From: Podocnemis expansa
Taxonomy: Eukaryota; Chordata; Testudines; Podocnemididae
Direction of reading: 5' to 3'
DNA length: 64,000 nt
Assembly (NCBI GenBank): GCA_007922195.1
Contig: ML681989.1
Coordinates: forward strand, 44,332,187 to 44,396,186
Shown piece after piece: positions 46,916-59,113 of the stretch; position 1 is the first letter of the stretch, and every line of letters begins with the position of its first letter. The position numbers were made by a program, and so were the translations under genes. The notes below the pieces were generated by a model. It was not told the origin of the DNA. It ran no database searches and worked only from the letters and a program-made list of their open reading frames with translations.

Positions 46916-49196
46916 GTGGCTTGTACAAGATTATAATTTTGTATTTATATAGCTCCTTTAACTAAAACACTTTAGAAACTCAACACCTGTATATAAAAAC
47001 TGTACAAAGAAATCATCCATGACAGCCATCTTTGGGGGTTAATACAACAGCAGTTTAACACTGAGTAACATTTCTATGCAATACCTAGGACAGGAAGGTG
47101 TGAAACAACTGTAAGTACAGGGAGAATTATCATAGCCCGAGGTCAACATGGGTGACTTGGAATACAGGTGGGCCACTAAAATAACACCACTATTCTGGGC
47201 TAGAATATCTGCCAACCAGTAGAACTATGATTTTACTTTTCACCTGAAGGATGGAGCTTTTAGGAGCACACTCACTCAATTTCATTTCACATCTTGCATA
47301 GTTCTGCAGTACTAACAAAATGCAACGTACTGAATCATAAACGCACTACTTTCTTGACCCTCTAAAAAAAGATGTGGTTAGCTGTATTTCTCTGGAAGCT
47401 TTCCATTCAAGTATTGTCTTAGACAAACCCAGGATTAGGTATGTTTACATATCTTCCAGGTCATCTTTATTAAGTTTCTAGTGCTGGCTACAATGTATCT
47501 TGTACATTCCATACAGCAGGAAGAGACGATCACTGCCCTGAGAAGCTGACCATCTGAAAACTGAAAAAAACATGCAAACAGATAGCAGTGAAGAATTAAA
47601 TTGCCTTTGCTTTGGTTATTTCCTTGAAAAATAGTGAGCAGTTCACCAAGTAAAAAACAAACCTGTCAATAAATATTCCACAATTTGCTGAACAACCAAG
47701 TTTTTTTAAATGTCTCTTACCCCCCATCACCACCATGTTTCACATGCTGTGTTCTGCTTGATTTTAATTAGTGACGAATACTGCAGTCTTCTCTGGAACA
47801 TTGACCAATGTCCAGCAGGCAGTCAAATATAAAGACCTAGGTCCACCAAATGGAGCTGGCATTTATTGACTAAATGAAAAGAATATTTTTGTCCACGTTT
47901 CATGAATGAGTTTTTTGAAATTTGAAAAGAAATTCATGAGTCACTTGGGTGGGAGTGAAAATAAATAGTAAATGAGCTTATTTCAATAAGAATAGACTCA
48001 TTATATACTTTGCCAGCTTCAGGGAGTTTCCATCATGAAACCCTTGACTGGAAATGCAGGAAGTAATAGTAACGATACAATTCATGATTTCAGTTCCTTA
48101 ACCCCTTTTTCCCACAGCCACATGTGCATCAACTCGATAACAAGTCAAATACGGCATTCATGAATCTAACTCAAATTATACAGACAAGTTCCATTGTTAC
48201 TTTTGATTCTCTAGTGTTAATGGAATTGTGTAGCTAAATCCCCATGTGTTATGTTGAAAATAACCCTGAAGAGGAAGTTACAGCATCTTCTCCAAGAAAC
48301 GCTTGTTGCTCTCATACACAGCAATATTAAAATAAATAAAATGTCACCCTTGATTCAGACTGAAAGGATCATTTTTTGCTGCCATCGTGCATTGTCAATG
48401 CTATGTTAAGCACTGTTTGTCTCTTATTTCAGGCGTCAATTCAGGAAAGCATTCTTATGCTGGCCATCACCCATAATGTGCATAAATGCTGCCCTGAATA
48501 GGAAGATTTAAGTGCTTCCTCAAAACTGGGCCCCAAATATCCAATTTTGCAGTTTTAATAGGGCTCTCATGTGTCATGCTCTATGTCTTGCACATAGAAA
48601 GGGTAGTGGCAGACATTTGTTAAACCCTCACACACACCTGCAACCATAACTCATTATTATTCATTATTTAAACTTTAATACACAATTGCTGATTCATAAA
48701 CTGAACGGAAATGCAATTGTAGAAGAAAAGTTTGGATTTTTAGTTAACAGAAATTAAGTTTTCCAATTATTATTTTAAACTTCAGTTGCTGAACACATAC
48801 ATAATTATCTCCTACTTTCCTGGGAAACGTTTGGAAAAGAAAAATATCAAGAACCAATTTATATCTAGTGTAGCTCCACTGAAGCCATGAATTAATTTAG
48901 CCCCTAGTATACTATTGTATTATGCCTCTGCTTAAATCACAGCTTTAGGAGACCCATGTAAGACCACATGGCAGCAGGCATGATTTAAGTAAAGCACTTC
49001 TACACGGTGGTAAAGACTTGAGTCAAGATAGTTGCTAACCTGGGCTCATGGGGTATAGGCTATGTGGCTAAAAATTGCAGGGTAAATAGTTGATCTCAGC
49101 TTGGAGTCCAGAGCCTGATACCCTGCTAGAAGGAAAGTTCTTAGAGCCCGGGCTCTAGCCTGAGCTTGAAAGTCTACACTGCACTTTTTTGCTCTC
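46916..49196. other. Intronic sequence, nothing recognised
   Basis: Ordinary AT-rich intron without recognised repeats or reading frames of interest. Confidence 0.5.
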
Positions 49197-49199
49197 AGA

Positions 49200-49960
49200 G
49201 GGCATGTCTACACTAGGGCTGTGTTCACACAGCCCTCTTATTTCAAAACAACAGAGGTTGTTTCGAAATAAGATTTAGGCTGTTCACAAGATGCACGGTT
49301 GTTTCGAAACAAGTTGAAATGATTGTTTCGAAAAAACGCCGTGCGAACATGTTGTTTTGAAACAACAGTGACTTGTTTTGAAATAACTGTTGCCTGAACC
49401 TGCTATTTCACTTTGAGCTTCTTTCCTCAATTCGAATGAACAAACTGTTAATTTGAATTGTTATTTCGAAATAAGGTGTTATTTCGATACAAGTTGTTTC
49501 GAAACAACCATATCGAAATAACCCCTTGTGTGTGAACACAGCCTAGGGGCTTAAGTTGACTTGAGGAATGCCCTGGCCACATTTGGAATTTAATAAGTCA
49601 ACTTAAGCACTTGCTTAAGTTGATTTAATAACTCCTGCTCTTAAAATTTACTTTAAGGGTTAAGTTGACTTTATTAAGTCAACATAACACAATGTGGTCA
49701 TTAAAGTCAACTTAATAAAGTCAACTTAGTGCAGTGGGGCCACTTAAGTCACCTTCATAAAGTTGATTTAAGCCAGGGGACCCATTTAAAATCAGCTTTA
49801 TGAAGTTGACTTTAAATGGGTCCCCTGGCTTAAGTCAACATTGTAAAGTCAACAATGCAATGTGGCCTCACTAAGTTGACTTAATAAGGTCTACTTAAAG
49901 TCGATTTTAAGTGGAGCTTATTAAGTTGACTTAACCGAGCCCTTTAGTATAGATATAGCC
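49200..49960. mobile_element. Harbinger-type MITE (TTAAGTTGACTT family) with nested MITE
   Basis: The ends GGGCATGTCTACACTA and the complement of GGCTATATCTATACTA have TSD AGA (49197-49199 and 49961-49963). The body repeats AAGTTGACTTAATAA-like words. It forms a long hairpin at 49762-49840 around ATCAGCTTTATGAAGTTGA, with arms containing AAGCCAGGGGACCCATTTAA. Confidence 0.82.
49217..49543. mobile_element. Harbinger-type MITE (TTTCGAAATAA family) nested in the above
   Basis: The termini GGCTGTGTTCACAC and GTGTGAACACAGCC are perfectly complementary, with 3-bp TSD TAG (49214-49216 and 49544-49546). It is full of GTTGTTTCGAAACAAC-like words. Confidence 0.87.
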
Positions 49961-49963
49961 AGA

Positions 49964-51155
49964 GTGATCCACATGAGTCTGAATCAACTACTCTGGCCTC
50001 TATTGCACTCTGGATATACCCACAGTGTTTTCTTTCTGCTGAATATTTGCTGTATGACCCTTAACCCACTGGTGCCAATAACACAGCTCCTGTTGAATTC
50101 AGAATGCAGGCTCAGATGCTGTTCCCATACGCTTGCTTAAGAACAGATATGTAAAACACAGATATGTAAGTAGATGTGCAGCAATAGCTGCTCCACACTC
50201 CCCTGTCTCACATTGGAGATTGCTCATTAATACACAAGAGGACTACCATTGCTCCCAATGTATTTCAGATTTCCCCCATCAGATTTGGGAAATGCAACTG
50301 TCTCTCTCTGGACCTGGCTATGGCTAAAAGAAATTGCCAGATCTATCACACTTGACATTTAAAAATATCTGAATCTAAATACACTGTGGCTTAAGGTTGT
50401 TTTTTTTTTTTTGCCTCTATTTTTATACTACACCAACTGTTCCAGCTGCTATATTATGGTTTTCCTTTAAAAATGTGTAATTGGACCCTAAAAACATTAG
50501 AGAATTAATCAGAAAGCAAAGGTCTGTATTTATAGCAACACATTATATGAATGTTTGGAGATATTTTTCCTCCCAGTGGAGCTTATTTCTACAGCTCCAT
50601 GGAACCCAAACAACCCTCCTCACATCCCAATTAACTCACCCAAAACAAAACAAAACACCATCTTTTAAATATATAAGAAGCTATTGCAGACCACTATAAA
50701 CCTTCTCTAGCTATCTAGCAATGGTATTAAGCACTTAGGTAGCTGATAATTGGGCTTTACACACAGGTCTCTAAACATTCATGTAGAGCTGAGCTAAATA
50801 CTGTGCTATGAGTTGAAATGATTTATGCCTACCAATAAACTTTTCAAAAGGCACCAGCTTTAGGCCTGTATGATAACTACAGAGCACATTCAGAACTCAT
50901 ACTTCTACAGATGAACAGTTACTCACACAAGAAGTCTTCTATACTCATTTGTGTAGGTGCTAAGCAATGTGAAGACAAGTTGCACAACCTAGTCCTACTA
51001 TAACAGTCTCTCTCATCACAGAACTCTCAATTGCCTCTATAACATACATGGTGAAAATGAAGATAACAGAATCAAATGGCAATTAAAAAAGAGAGGAAGA
51101 TTAATGGTTAATCTTAAATTAGCAAGCAGTTGCTACTTTGACTCTATGGAAACTT
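49964..51155. other. Intronic sequence, nothing recognised
   Basis: Ordinary intron with a T-run at 50399-50412. Confidence 0.5.
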
Positions 51156-51158
51156 TTA

Positions 51159-51938
51159 GGATATGTTCACACTGGGTATGCTTGTTTCGAAACAAGACAT
51201 TTTGAAACAAGCTGTTTCGAAATAACATATTATTTCGAAACACCTTATTTCGAGGACAAAAAACTTTGTCCTCGAAATAAGGCAGTGAAATAGCATGTCC
51301 ACANNNNNNNNNNNNNNNNNNNNNNNNNNNNNNNNNNNNNNNNNNNNNNNNNNNNNNNNNNNNNNNNNNNNNNNNNNNNNNNNNNNNNNNNNNNNNNNNN
51401 NNNNNNNNNNNNNNNNNNNNNNNNNNNNNNNNNNNNNNNNNNNNNNNNNNNNNNNNNNNNNNNNNNNNNNNNNNNNNNNNNNNNNNNNNNNNNNNNNNNN
51501 NNNNNNNNNNNNNNNNNNNNNNNNNNNNNNNNNNNNNNNNNNNNNNNNNNNNNNNNNNNNNNNNNNNNNNNNNNNNNNNNNNNNNNNNNNNNNNNNNNNN
51601 NNNNNNNNNNNNNNNNNNNNNNNNNNNNNNNNNNNNNNNNNNNNNNNNNNNNNNNNNNNNNNNNNNNNNNNNNNNNNNNNNNNNNNNNNNNNNNNNNNNN
51701 NNNAGCACCCTGGGAGGAAGGGCACATGTTGTTTCGGAACACTTTGTTCCAAAACAACATGTCCAAACAGGGCTGTTTCGAAACAAAACCAGGTTTAAGT
51801 TGTTTCGGAAGGAGCACGACCATTTCGAAACAAGCTGTTTGCTTGTTTCGAAATGGCCGTGCGTCGTGTGGCCATGGCACTTCTTATTTCGAAACAACCT
51901 CTGTTGTTTCGAAATAAGAAGTGTGTGTGGCCATACCC
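51159..51938. mobile_element. Harbinger-type MITE (TTTCGAAATAA family) with assembly gap
   Basis: The ends GGATATGTTCACAC and GTGTGGCCATACC have TSD TTA (51156-51158 and 51939-51941). The left half mirrors the copy at 1-374, including the GAGGACAAA hairpin. The right half resumes at AGCACCCTGGGAGG as in 23730. The missing middle should be the GC-rich core. Confidence 0.85.
51304..51703. other. Assembly gap, 400 N
   Basis: A run of exactly 400 undetermined bases, which looks like a placeholder or estimated gap. Reading frames crossing it are meaningless. Confidence 0.99.
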
Positions 51939-52419
51939 TTAGAGATTAATCACATATATTTGTGGGTGGGTAGTGTAGCTTTATATTACTGGAGGATTTG
52001 TAGAGAAACAATTTCATAATTATTTACATTTCCACCTTAATCATATGTGTGTGAACACAACAGTTACCTTTATAAGATCATTTTGCCTTCTTTTACAGTA
52101 ATAATTTATGGCTTGATTCTGCAAATCCTATACAGGAGCAAAGTGCTGTTGTTATTCGAATTGGAAGGACTCATACAAGTTGCCCTGGGACTGTGTGCAA
52201 GGCCTATTTATGTGAATAAGATTTCAAGAGAGGATTTAAAGAAATCAGGCCCGATTCTGTAGTTTAAGTGCAAAATAGTTTATACTAGCCAGAGATTTCC
52301 CCTTGTCTCAAAGAAATCTCTGTCAGATAGCTCCCTTTACCAGTCACCCTTGCCATCCTTCTTGAAAGAGACGGAAGGGGACAGGGGTCTTATCCCAGCA
52401 ACACAAGGAACTAAAAGGC

Positions 52420-52692
52420 TATGTCTGCATCTAAATACTACAGGGCCAAAGCTACACCACTGTAGTGCTTCATTGTGGACACTCACTACCATGATAAGAA
52501 AATTTTCCCCAGAGCTGTAGTTAATCAACTCCCTGAGAAGAGACAATTAGGTGAATGAAAGAATTCTTGCACTGATTTAATGCTGTCTGCACTTGGGGTT
52601 AAGATTAGCATTGGCTTGTCTCTCAGGGATGTGGATTTTTCAAACCCAAGAGACATGGTTATGCTAATATAAATTTTGCATATAGAATAGCT
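52420..52692. repeat. Possible Harbinger-type MITE relic
   Basis: It starts AGGCTATGTCTGCATCTAAA and ends near TATAAATTTTGCATATAGAA. Inside is CTACACCACTGTAGTGCTTC. No TSD was fixed. Confidence 0.42.
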
Positions 52693-53094
52693 CTGAGATC
52701 CAGCAGGACCTCTTCTATGTAACAACTGATGTGAAGGATGGGTGTCCCAGAATTAGGTAGCTATAATCAGTTCCTTACACATGTTCTTCTCAGTGCATCT
52801 CAGACAGAGTGGAGAGTTAGGGCCACAGTCTACCAAACAGGGTAGTATTCACAACTCCACAGTCAGGATCTCTCTGACTCTCTCCCTCATAGCGCTGTCC
52901 CCTTTTCAACCCAAGTGGCTAGTCAAAGTTCAGGGAAGTGGGGATGTTCCACTTGAAAACAGAAAGTGGTGACAGTCTTGTATTTAACTTGATGCAGTCT
53001 TGATTACTTACAAGGAATGTACAAAGTCTTGTACAACACAGCAATATCTTTAGTTTACAGTCCCCAAACCTGCTTGGCTTCCCAATCCCTCTTT

Positions 53095-53159
53095 TCTTAA
53101 TTTAATTTAATTTAATTCATTCATTCATTCATTCATTCATTCATTCATTCATTCATTCA

Positions 53160-53192
<33 letters not shown>
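53095..53192. repeat. (TTTAA)n(ATTC)n(TC)n compound microsatellite
   Basis: Three consecutive simple repeats, with about twelve ATTC units followed by about fourteen TC units. Confidence 0.95.
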
Positions 53193-54255
53193 CCCCTCTC
53201 CTCCCTCCACGTCCTACCCAAAATTATATTCAGCTAAAAGCTCCTAGGCATATTCACACAACCCTTTTTAGGTGAGGGTTTATGTGTACAATAATGTTAA
53301 TTGAAAAGTAAGTTCACACCTATCAATCTCAATGGGTTTTACGCAGCTCATAATAACTTTTGAAAGTGGAGTATGGGGAATGAAATACATTGTTGTGTTC
53401 AATCTGTGACGTTTTTACAGCTCTCCATTTTTCATTAAAACTGAGTCTGTTGTTTCTGATAGATTTAGTATCTAATAATTCAAGTCTCAGAATAGCTTGA
53501 GTCATTGAAAAACCTGGAACTGTCAGCTTCCTGTGCAAAATGCTACTCTTAGCTTCCTTTTAAACTGGACACAGTATATTTATTTGATTCTAGTGCTACT
53601 GGGGACAGATACTGTTGAAACAAAATGGATTTTAGCTGATTTAATTTTCCATCCTATACTGTTATTAACTCAGAAATGGTAAAGACGTAGTGCACCAAAG
53701 ATGAATAAAAATCCCCTTCTGTGAGCTGGGATAAAAATAGTTCAGATGGAAAATAGCTGAGAAGATGGCAAAATGCCTTTTGGTAGTTCCTTCTCCTTTC
53801 AGATTTCTGTAGTTACTGAAATATTTCAAGTCTCTTCTAATGCTCTTTTCTTTCTAAAGATCTGAAAAATTACCCTAAATATTTACCTAACTATGTGTGT
53901 TTCTGGAATGTATACTGCTCACTTATATAAATGAAATGAGTATGTTAGTTCCTCTCATTCATTTTCAGCTTCTCTCATTCTCCAGAGAAGAAGAAAAAGT
54001 GAGATTTGGAAGGATGTGAAATTTAGAAGAAAAAATGGAATTTGCTGGTTACAGTGACAGATGTTACAAGAAGCACATTAACAGCAGTGTATAACTTGAA
54101 ATACATCTCACTTTGAAAGCAGCATAGCTGTTATAAATCTCTGAGCATTTTTGATCAAGACTTGATATGCAATTCTGCATTCTCCCATTTCCCTGAATAC
54201 ATAAGGTCTATGCTACTGTTAAGAAATTATTCTAACTTATTTGGGTACGTACATC

Positions 54256-54507
54256 CAGGGTGGATTTTGGTGTTCATAGGTCCTTGGCACTTTCACCCCG
54301 AAATGTGCAAAAAGAGGGGTAAATGTCAATTGAATTACGTCGATTGACATGATGCATTTTAAACTATTCTAATGCTAAACCATGTGATTTTCCTTATTTT
54401 TCCTTATTTTTTCTGCTTTTTTAATTTTTTCCCTCCTTTGTAGGCCCTAAAAATTTCATAGGACCTAGGCACTGTGCCTACGGTGCCTAATGGGAAATCC
54501 AGAGCTG
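54256..54507. mobile_element. hAT-type MITE with perfect TSD
   Basis: A perfect 8-bp TSD CGTACATC lies at 54248-54255 and 54508-54515. The ends CAGGGTGGATTTTGGTG and the complement of CAGCTCTGGATTTCCC share CAG..(C)TGGATTT. The right subterminal region has GACCTAGGCACTGTGCC. Confidence 0.87.
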
Positions 54508-54515
54508 CGTACATC

Positions 54516-55589
54516 CATGCAGAAAAAAGTCCCTAATCAGATCCAGCTCATATCTCAATCTGTTTTGACAATTACAGCCCCAAAATGACCAAGCTTAACG
54601 CTGTTCAAATGCTAGTTACACACCTCTCACTGATTTATCCAGATAAATCAAAATGCCATTGCGGTTTGTTCAGTCAAGACATCCGTCAAACAAGGAAGAG
54701 ATTAGGCGATAGGAATTTCAAGTAATTTACCAGCAATCTGAAAATTTAGTCAGAAGGTTTACATAAAGTTATGTCATGCACACACAAAACATATTTGAAT
54801 AATTCCGAAGACAACTGCTCCTAATTAAGTACTTGATTTCATTAAAATAATTAGGAAGTTTCCATTGACTTGAATTGTAGCAGGGTCAAGCTCAAAGCCT
54901 AGATAAAACCTATCTGTTTTATATTATTAATACAAATGACTTGTATTTAACAATTAATTGGTGTGGTTGGTACATGCACTAAACATGTAATAATGGATAT
55001 TTAATATAAGCAAACATAAAAGTAACAACTAATTTACATTTCTTTTCTTAAGCACTTCCAGGCAATACAAACTCACAAGAATTCTTACTGCCCTGAAAAA
55101 ATAGCTACTACAAAGTAATCCCTGATGTGCTGTAATGCAATAATACAGAGTTCTAAAGGCATTCTACCTACATGTAGTATTTCACAGACAAAAAAAAAAG
55201 TGATTGAAAATAGCAAGGGTATAACAACTGTATCATGATATTACGAAACACCTCAAGTCTCCAGGAATCAGCAAGCAGACATTGTATTCTGATTGCCAGA
55301 AGGAAAACTCCAAATCTTTTTTCATGTCTGCAGAAAAGATAGTTCAGATTCCATTAAGATGTAACACATATTTGGACATTTAACTAACTGCAAGGCAATT
55401 AAGACAACAATTTATAATAAAAATAGGGCAGAGATCAGGAGCCTCTAAAGAAATATTTTATTTCCTCTCCAACTCAAAAGACCAAATTTAATACTTATTA
55501 AGTATCTACTAGTATTCTTCCTCACATTAATACATACAAGTTTCACACTATTTACCATCATAATTGGTAGCCTTTGCAAAGAGGCCAAG
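54516..55589. other. Intronic sequence, nothing recognised
   Basis: AT-rich, no recognised feature. Confidence 0.5.
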
Positions 55590-56770
55590 AATTTTCATAC
55601 ATCTTTAGAAGGGATCATTATGATCCTCTAGCTGACTTCCTGCAGAACACAGGCTGTAAACAATGGCAGATTTTGGAGCCTGCCATGGGGAAGGCAGCTC
55701 CAAAGATTAAGGCCCCTCCTCACCCAACCCAATCCAGTTCCTGCTGCTGGGGCCAGCGGAGGATACTGCTGCCAGCAGCAGGTCTGGGTCCCTAACAGGG
55801 GCCAGATCCCACTGTGGGAGGCAGTCTTTGGTGCTGGCCAGGGCCGGATTATGCTACCAATGATGGCCCTAGGCTAGTGGTGTCGACTCCAGGTCCCCAA
55901 TGGGGATCAGATCCCACTAGCAGCTGTGACTCTGGGTCCCCAGCTGGGGCTGGATCCCATCAGTGGTGGTGGCTCTGGGTCTTCAGCTGAATCCCAGTGG
56001 CTGAGGCAGCTCCGGGTCTCCAGCCAGGACCGAATACTGCTGGTAGTGATGGCTGCTCTCTGCCTTCCCACTGAGGCAGGAGTGAACCCCAGACAGGGCC
56101 CACTTCTGCCTCAGCAGGGAGACAGAGAGTGGCCAATCTAATAAACTCCACCCTGGCCATAGAATTTCACCCAGTGATTTCCAATAATTTATGAGTGACA
56201 TTAACCATATACTTAGAAAGACAATCTCACTTTAAAGACTTCATGTAATGGAGAATCTACCTTTGGTGATCCGTTTCAATGACTGATTATTTCACTGCTA
56301 AAAGCATGCAACTTACGCCAGTTTGAACCTTTTTTTTTAATCTTCAATTTTTAGCCATTTGCTCTTGTTTTGCCTTTGTCTATTGGATTAAAGAACTCTT
56401 TAATGTATCTTCTCCCTATACACATACTTAAAAGATTTTCACCATGTCACCTGTTACATTTCTCTTAAATAAACCAAACGTACTCAGATCTCTAACTATC
56501 TCTGTGTGAGTAACCTTTTCCAGTCCCTATAACATAATTGCATCTTTCCCCCAACTCCTCTCTAGTTTTTCACCATCCTAGGAGAAGCACAGAGATCAGA
56601 ACTGGACACTCTGGTGCAACAATGGTCTCTTAATGGTATATAGGGATAACACCTCTGTTTCCCATTTATACTTTCAGTGACTCATTAGCCCCTTAAGTCA
56701 TAGCACTGCTCTGTGAGTTTTATTACACATGAAACTTCAACCATATTCTTATACCAGATTAGTTTTGAAA
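55590..56770 (-). mobile_element. CR1-like LINE 3' region, minus orientation, with internal insertion
   Basis: Recognisable CR1 segments include ATTTCACCCAGTGATTTCC (56163), TTTAAAGACTTCATGTAATG, CTCTTGTTTTGCCTTTGTC and GAACTGGACACTCTGGTGC. The 5' part ACTTCCTGCAGAACACAGGC (55635) is separated from the rest by the GC-rich insertion at 55656-56157. There is no useful coding frame. Confidence 0.75.
55656..56157. repeat. GC-rich insertion inside CR1-like element
   Basis: It disrupts a CR1 segment that otherwise reads continuously (ACACAGGC then CCATAGAATTTCACCC). It contains repeated GGGTCCCCAGC/TGGGGCTGGATCCCA-like phrases, an internal degenerate array of about 70-bp spacing. Ends and TSD are unclear. 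Confidence 0.55.
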
Positions 56771-57086
56771 CATGTTGTCAGGAAAGGGTAGTAAAGCTTG
56801 CCCTGCTGCCTCTATACTCTATAGCATAACCTGTTCCATGGATGAAAGGTTTTGATTCCAAGCAGAACTGAACAATTATAAATCCTACTAAAAACAAAGA
56901 GTTGTGGGGTCTCAGAATTTCAGATAATCACATTCAGCCAGAAGAAATCAAATCCTGGATCAAATATAAATCATAAAAAAATAATGTGAAAGGCAGTGTC
57001 AACTGCAGGAGTTCATCTTTTTGACTCAGTATCCTTATTTGTAAAATGTGCGTAATAAAACATGCACTTTAGCCTTAACGGAAAAC

Positions 57087-57165
57087 TGTGACAAAGTGGA
57101 ACTTTGACCACAAAAGCTCGTGCAAAAAATAAACATTTTAATCTTTAAAGTGCCACATGACTCCT
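57087..57165 (+). repeat. Foldback family, degraded half copy
   Basis: It reads GACAAAGTGGAACTTTGACC, ACAAAAGCTCGTGC, then TTTAAAGTGCCACATGACTC, the plus-strand half of the family. The core is degraded. Confidence 0.62.
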
Positions 57166-57969
57166 CTTTCATTTTGTAAGAATTAATTATTTCTCAACTA
57201 CAGTGCTTTGAATACTTGAAGCACTAAGAAATACTTCTAAGCAGGAATATAATAATATTGGACTACATTACAGATTAATCTAAAAGTATGTATGTGAACA
57301 AGCTCCATGAATTTGTGCATACATATACGTTTAAATGAGAGAAGATGCAGCAAGTGAGTCACTAGCTCAACTATCCTGAATAATCAAATGTTCATTCTAC
57401 TCTCTTCTTTATGCAGTCTCTAACTAATTACTGTGTGCCAACATATGAGCTTGATAAATTGATTTTATTTCGCTCATTGACTTGTCTATGAAGTAGTAAA
57501 ATCACCATTACGGAATCTGCATACTTGATAGGTACAACACCTAAATGGTCCCTCAGAGTCCATAATAATTACAAGAATAGGAGTCATTTGTAAAAAAGAA
57601 TTCATTAAAAAAATGTATTGGCAAGCTGTTCTCTTGCCTCACTACAGTCAACAGAAAGCATTATCCTTCTTTTTAATATTTTTCAGTTCTGCTATGTCCT
57701 TTTAATATAATTCAAAATGTCTCAGTAGCAGTCACACTTAGGAGATTGTGTTTAATCAAAATATCGCAATTTTTTACATTGCTCTAACTAATTCAGTTTC
57801 CAAAGTGTTTGCTCTTGTATTACACTCTAACTGCATTTTCACCACATCTAGATCAATATAAAATGGAATCTCTGCCATAATTACTATCTGAGATTATATA
57901 TATTCTTTCTTCCCCCTCCCTTTGTGGCCAATAAAATAGTTAAATATTAAAATAAAAATACTTCTAGAC

Positions 57970-58085
57970 TCACATCATAGGGTTGGAAGGGACCTCATGA
58001 GATCATCAAGTTCAATCCCCTAGGATTGAACCCAGGACTTTTTGCATATTAAGCAGAGGTGCTAGCCACTACACTATAATCCATC
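57970..58085 (-). repeat. tRNA-derived SINE with CR1-like tail
   Basis: On the minus strand: GTGTAGTGGCTAGCACCTC (box A region), CTGCTTAATATGC, GGGTTCAATCC (box B) and then the tail CATGAGGTCCCTTCCAACCC. It is the same family as 30875-30980. Confidence 0.8.
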
Positions 58086-58939
58086 AGATTTCCAGCACAC
58101 ATTTTTTAAGAGTGAATATTTGCCCTGCTAAGGTGTTGGGGGCTAAAAAGACATTTAAAAATGATTCACAAAATTTTAACAGTGTGACTCATTTAATATC
58201 AATTAACCACTGGTGCCCTTGAATGTTTATATATGATCATCATAGTGACAGGTATTTGGGCTGTACTCATATGCCAAACATGAATTCTATAGAACATTTA
58301 CATGAACAGCAGAACCCACATTAAAGATCAGAACCCCAAAGTATACAGGTACTATACTTAGACACTTTAAAATCAAAGTTTAACATTTACTAATAAAAGA
58401 TCAAATTCCACTACTAATCCAGATAACAAAAACACCCACCACCAACCAAATGGAAAAGCCAGCTTTTTTAAACTGTTGTGGTTCTGGCCTCAGTAATGAA
58501 CTTTGGAGAGGTAAAAAGACACACACATTGTTTATAATGGTATGAGTTGATTCTCTTGGCATGCAAACAGAAATCTATAACAGAGATTACCAAGATTCTT
58601 AAGAGCCAAATTCTGCCCTCAGATGTGTATGTGATCCTCCCTTGAAATCAGTGGGATATGCCGATTGACAAAAAAATTTTGACTTGAATTCATCTGACAA
58701 TCTAATAACATATTCACTAAAGCATGCTAGAAGTTATCAAAGCTTTAGTGTTTCACTGGTCACCTTTTCTTCTTCTAACTCCTTATGAGTTTTGTACTCC
58801 TTCTAGCTGCTTAATGCAATGGAATGGTTAATAGCATTTTTTATTCTCAGGTCTTCAAACAGAACTAAATTAATTTAATTTGAAATATGTATTTTGACTA
58901 GAATTGTAACTGAAAGCCAAACAGTTCTTTTCCTTAGTC

Positions 58940-59113
58940 AAAGAAGCAAGGAGTCCTGTGGCATTTAAAGACTAATTGATTCATTTATCGCATGAGCTTT
59001 CATGGCATTTTCTCCCAACAAAGCTCATGCGATAAATAAATGTTAGCCTTTAAGTGCCACAGGACTCCTTGCTTCTTTTGCTGAACTAGATTAATATGGC
59101 TGTCCCTTTGGAA
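58940..59113. mobile_element. Foldback ribozyme-like element, short copy
   Basis: Arms GCAAGGAGTCCTGTGGCATT and the complementary right half meet near 59010 with little loop. Flanking repeats CTTTTCCTTAGTC (58927-58939) and TTTTTCTTTAGTC (59114-59126) match at 11 of 13. The core hairpin has lost the CTGATGA parts. Confidence 0.82.

Noticed and set aside
51133..51897. Frames of 167-254 codons crossing 51304-51703
   Set aside because: They run through 400 undetermined bases and are meaningless.
53095..53192. Regular spaced repeats considered as a CRISPR-like array
   Set aside because: They are simple tandem microsatellite units without spacers, in a vertebrate intron.
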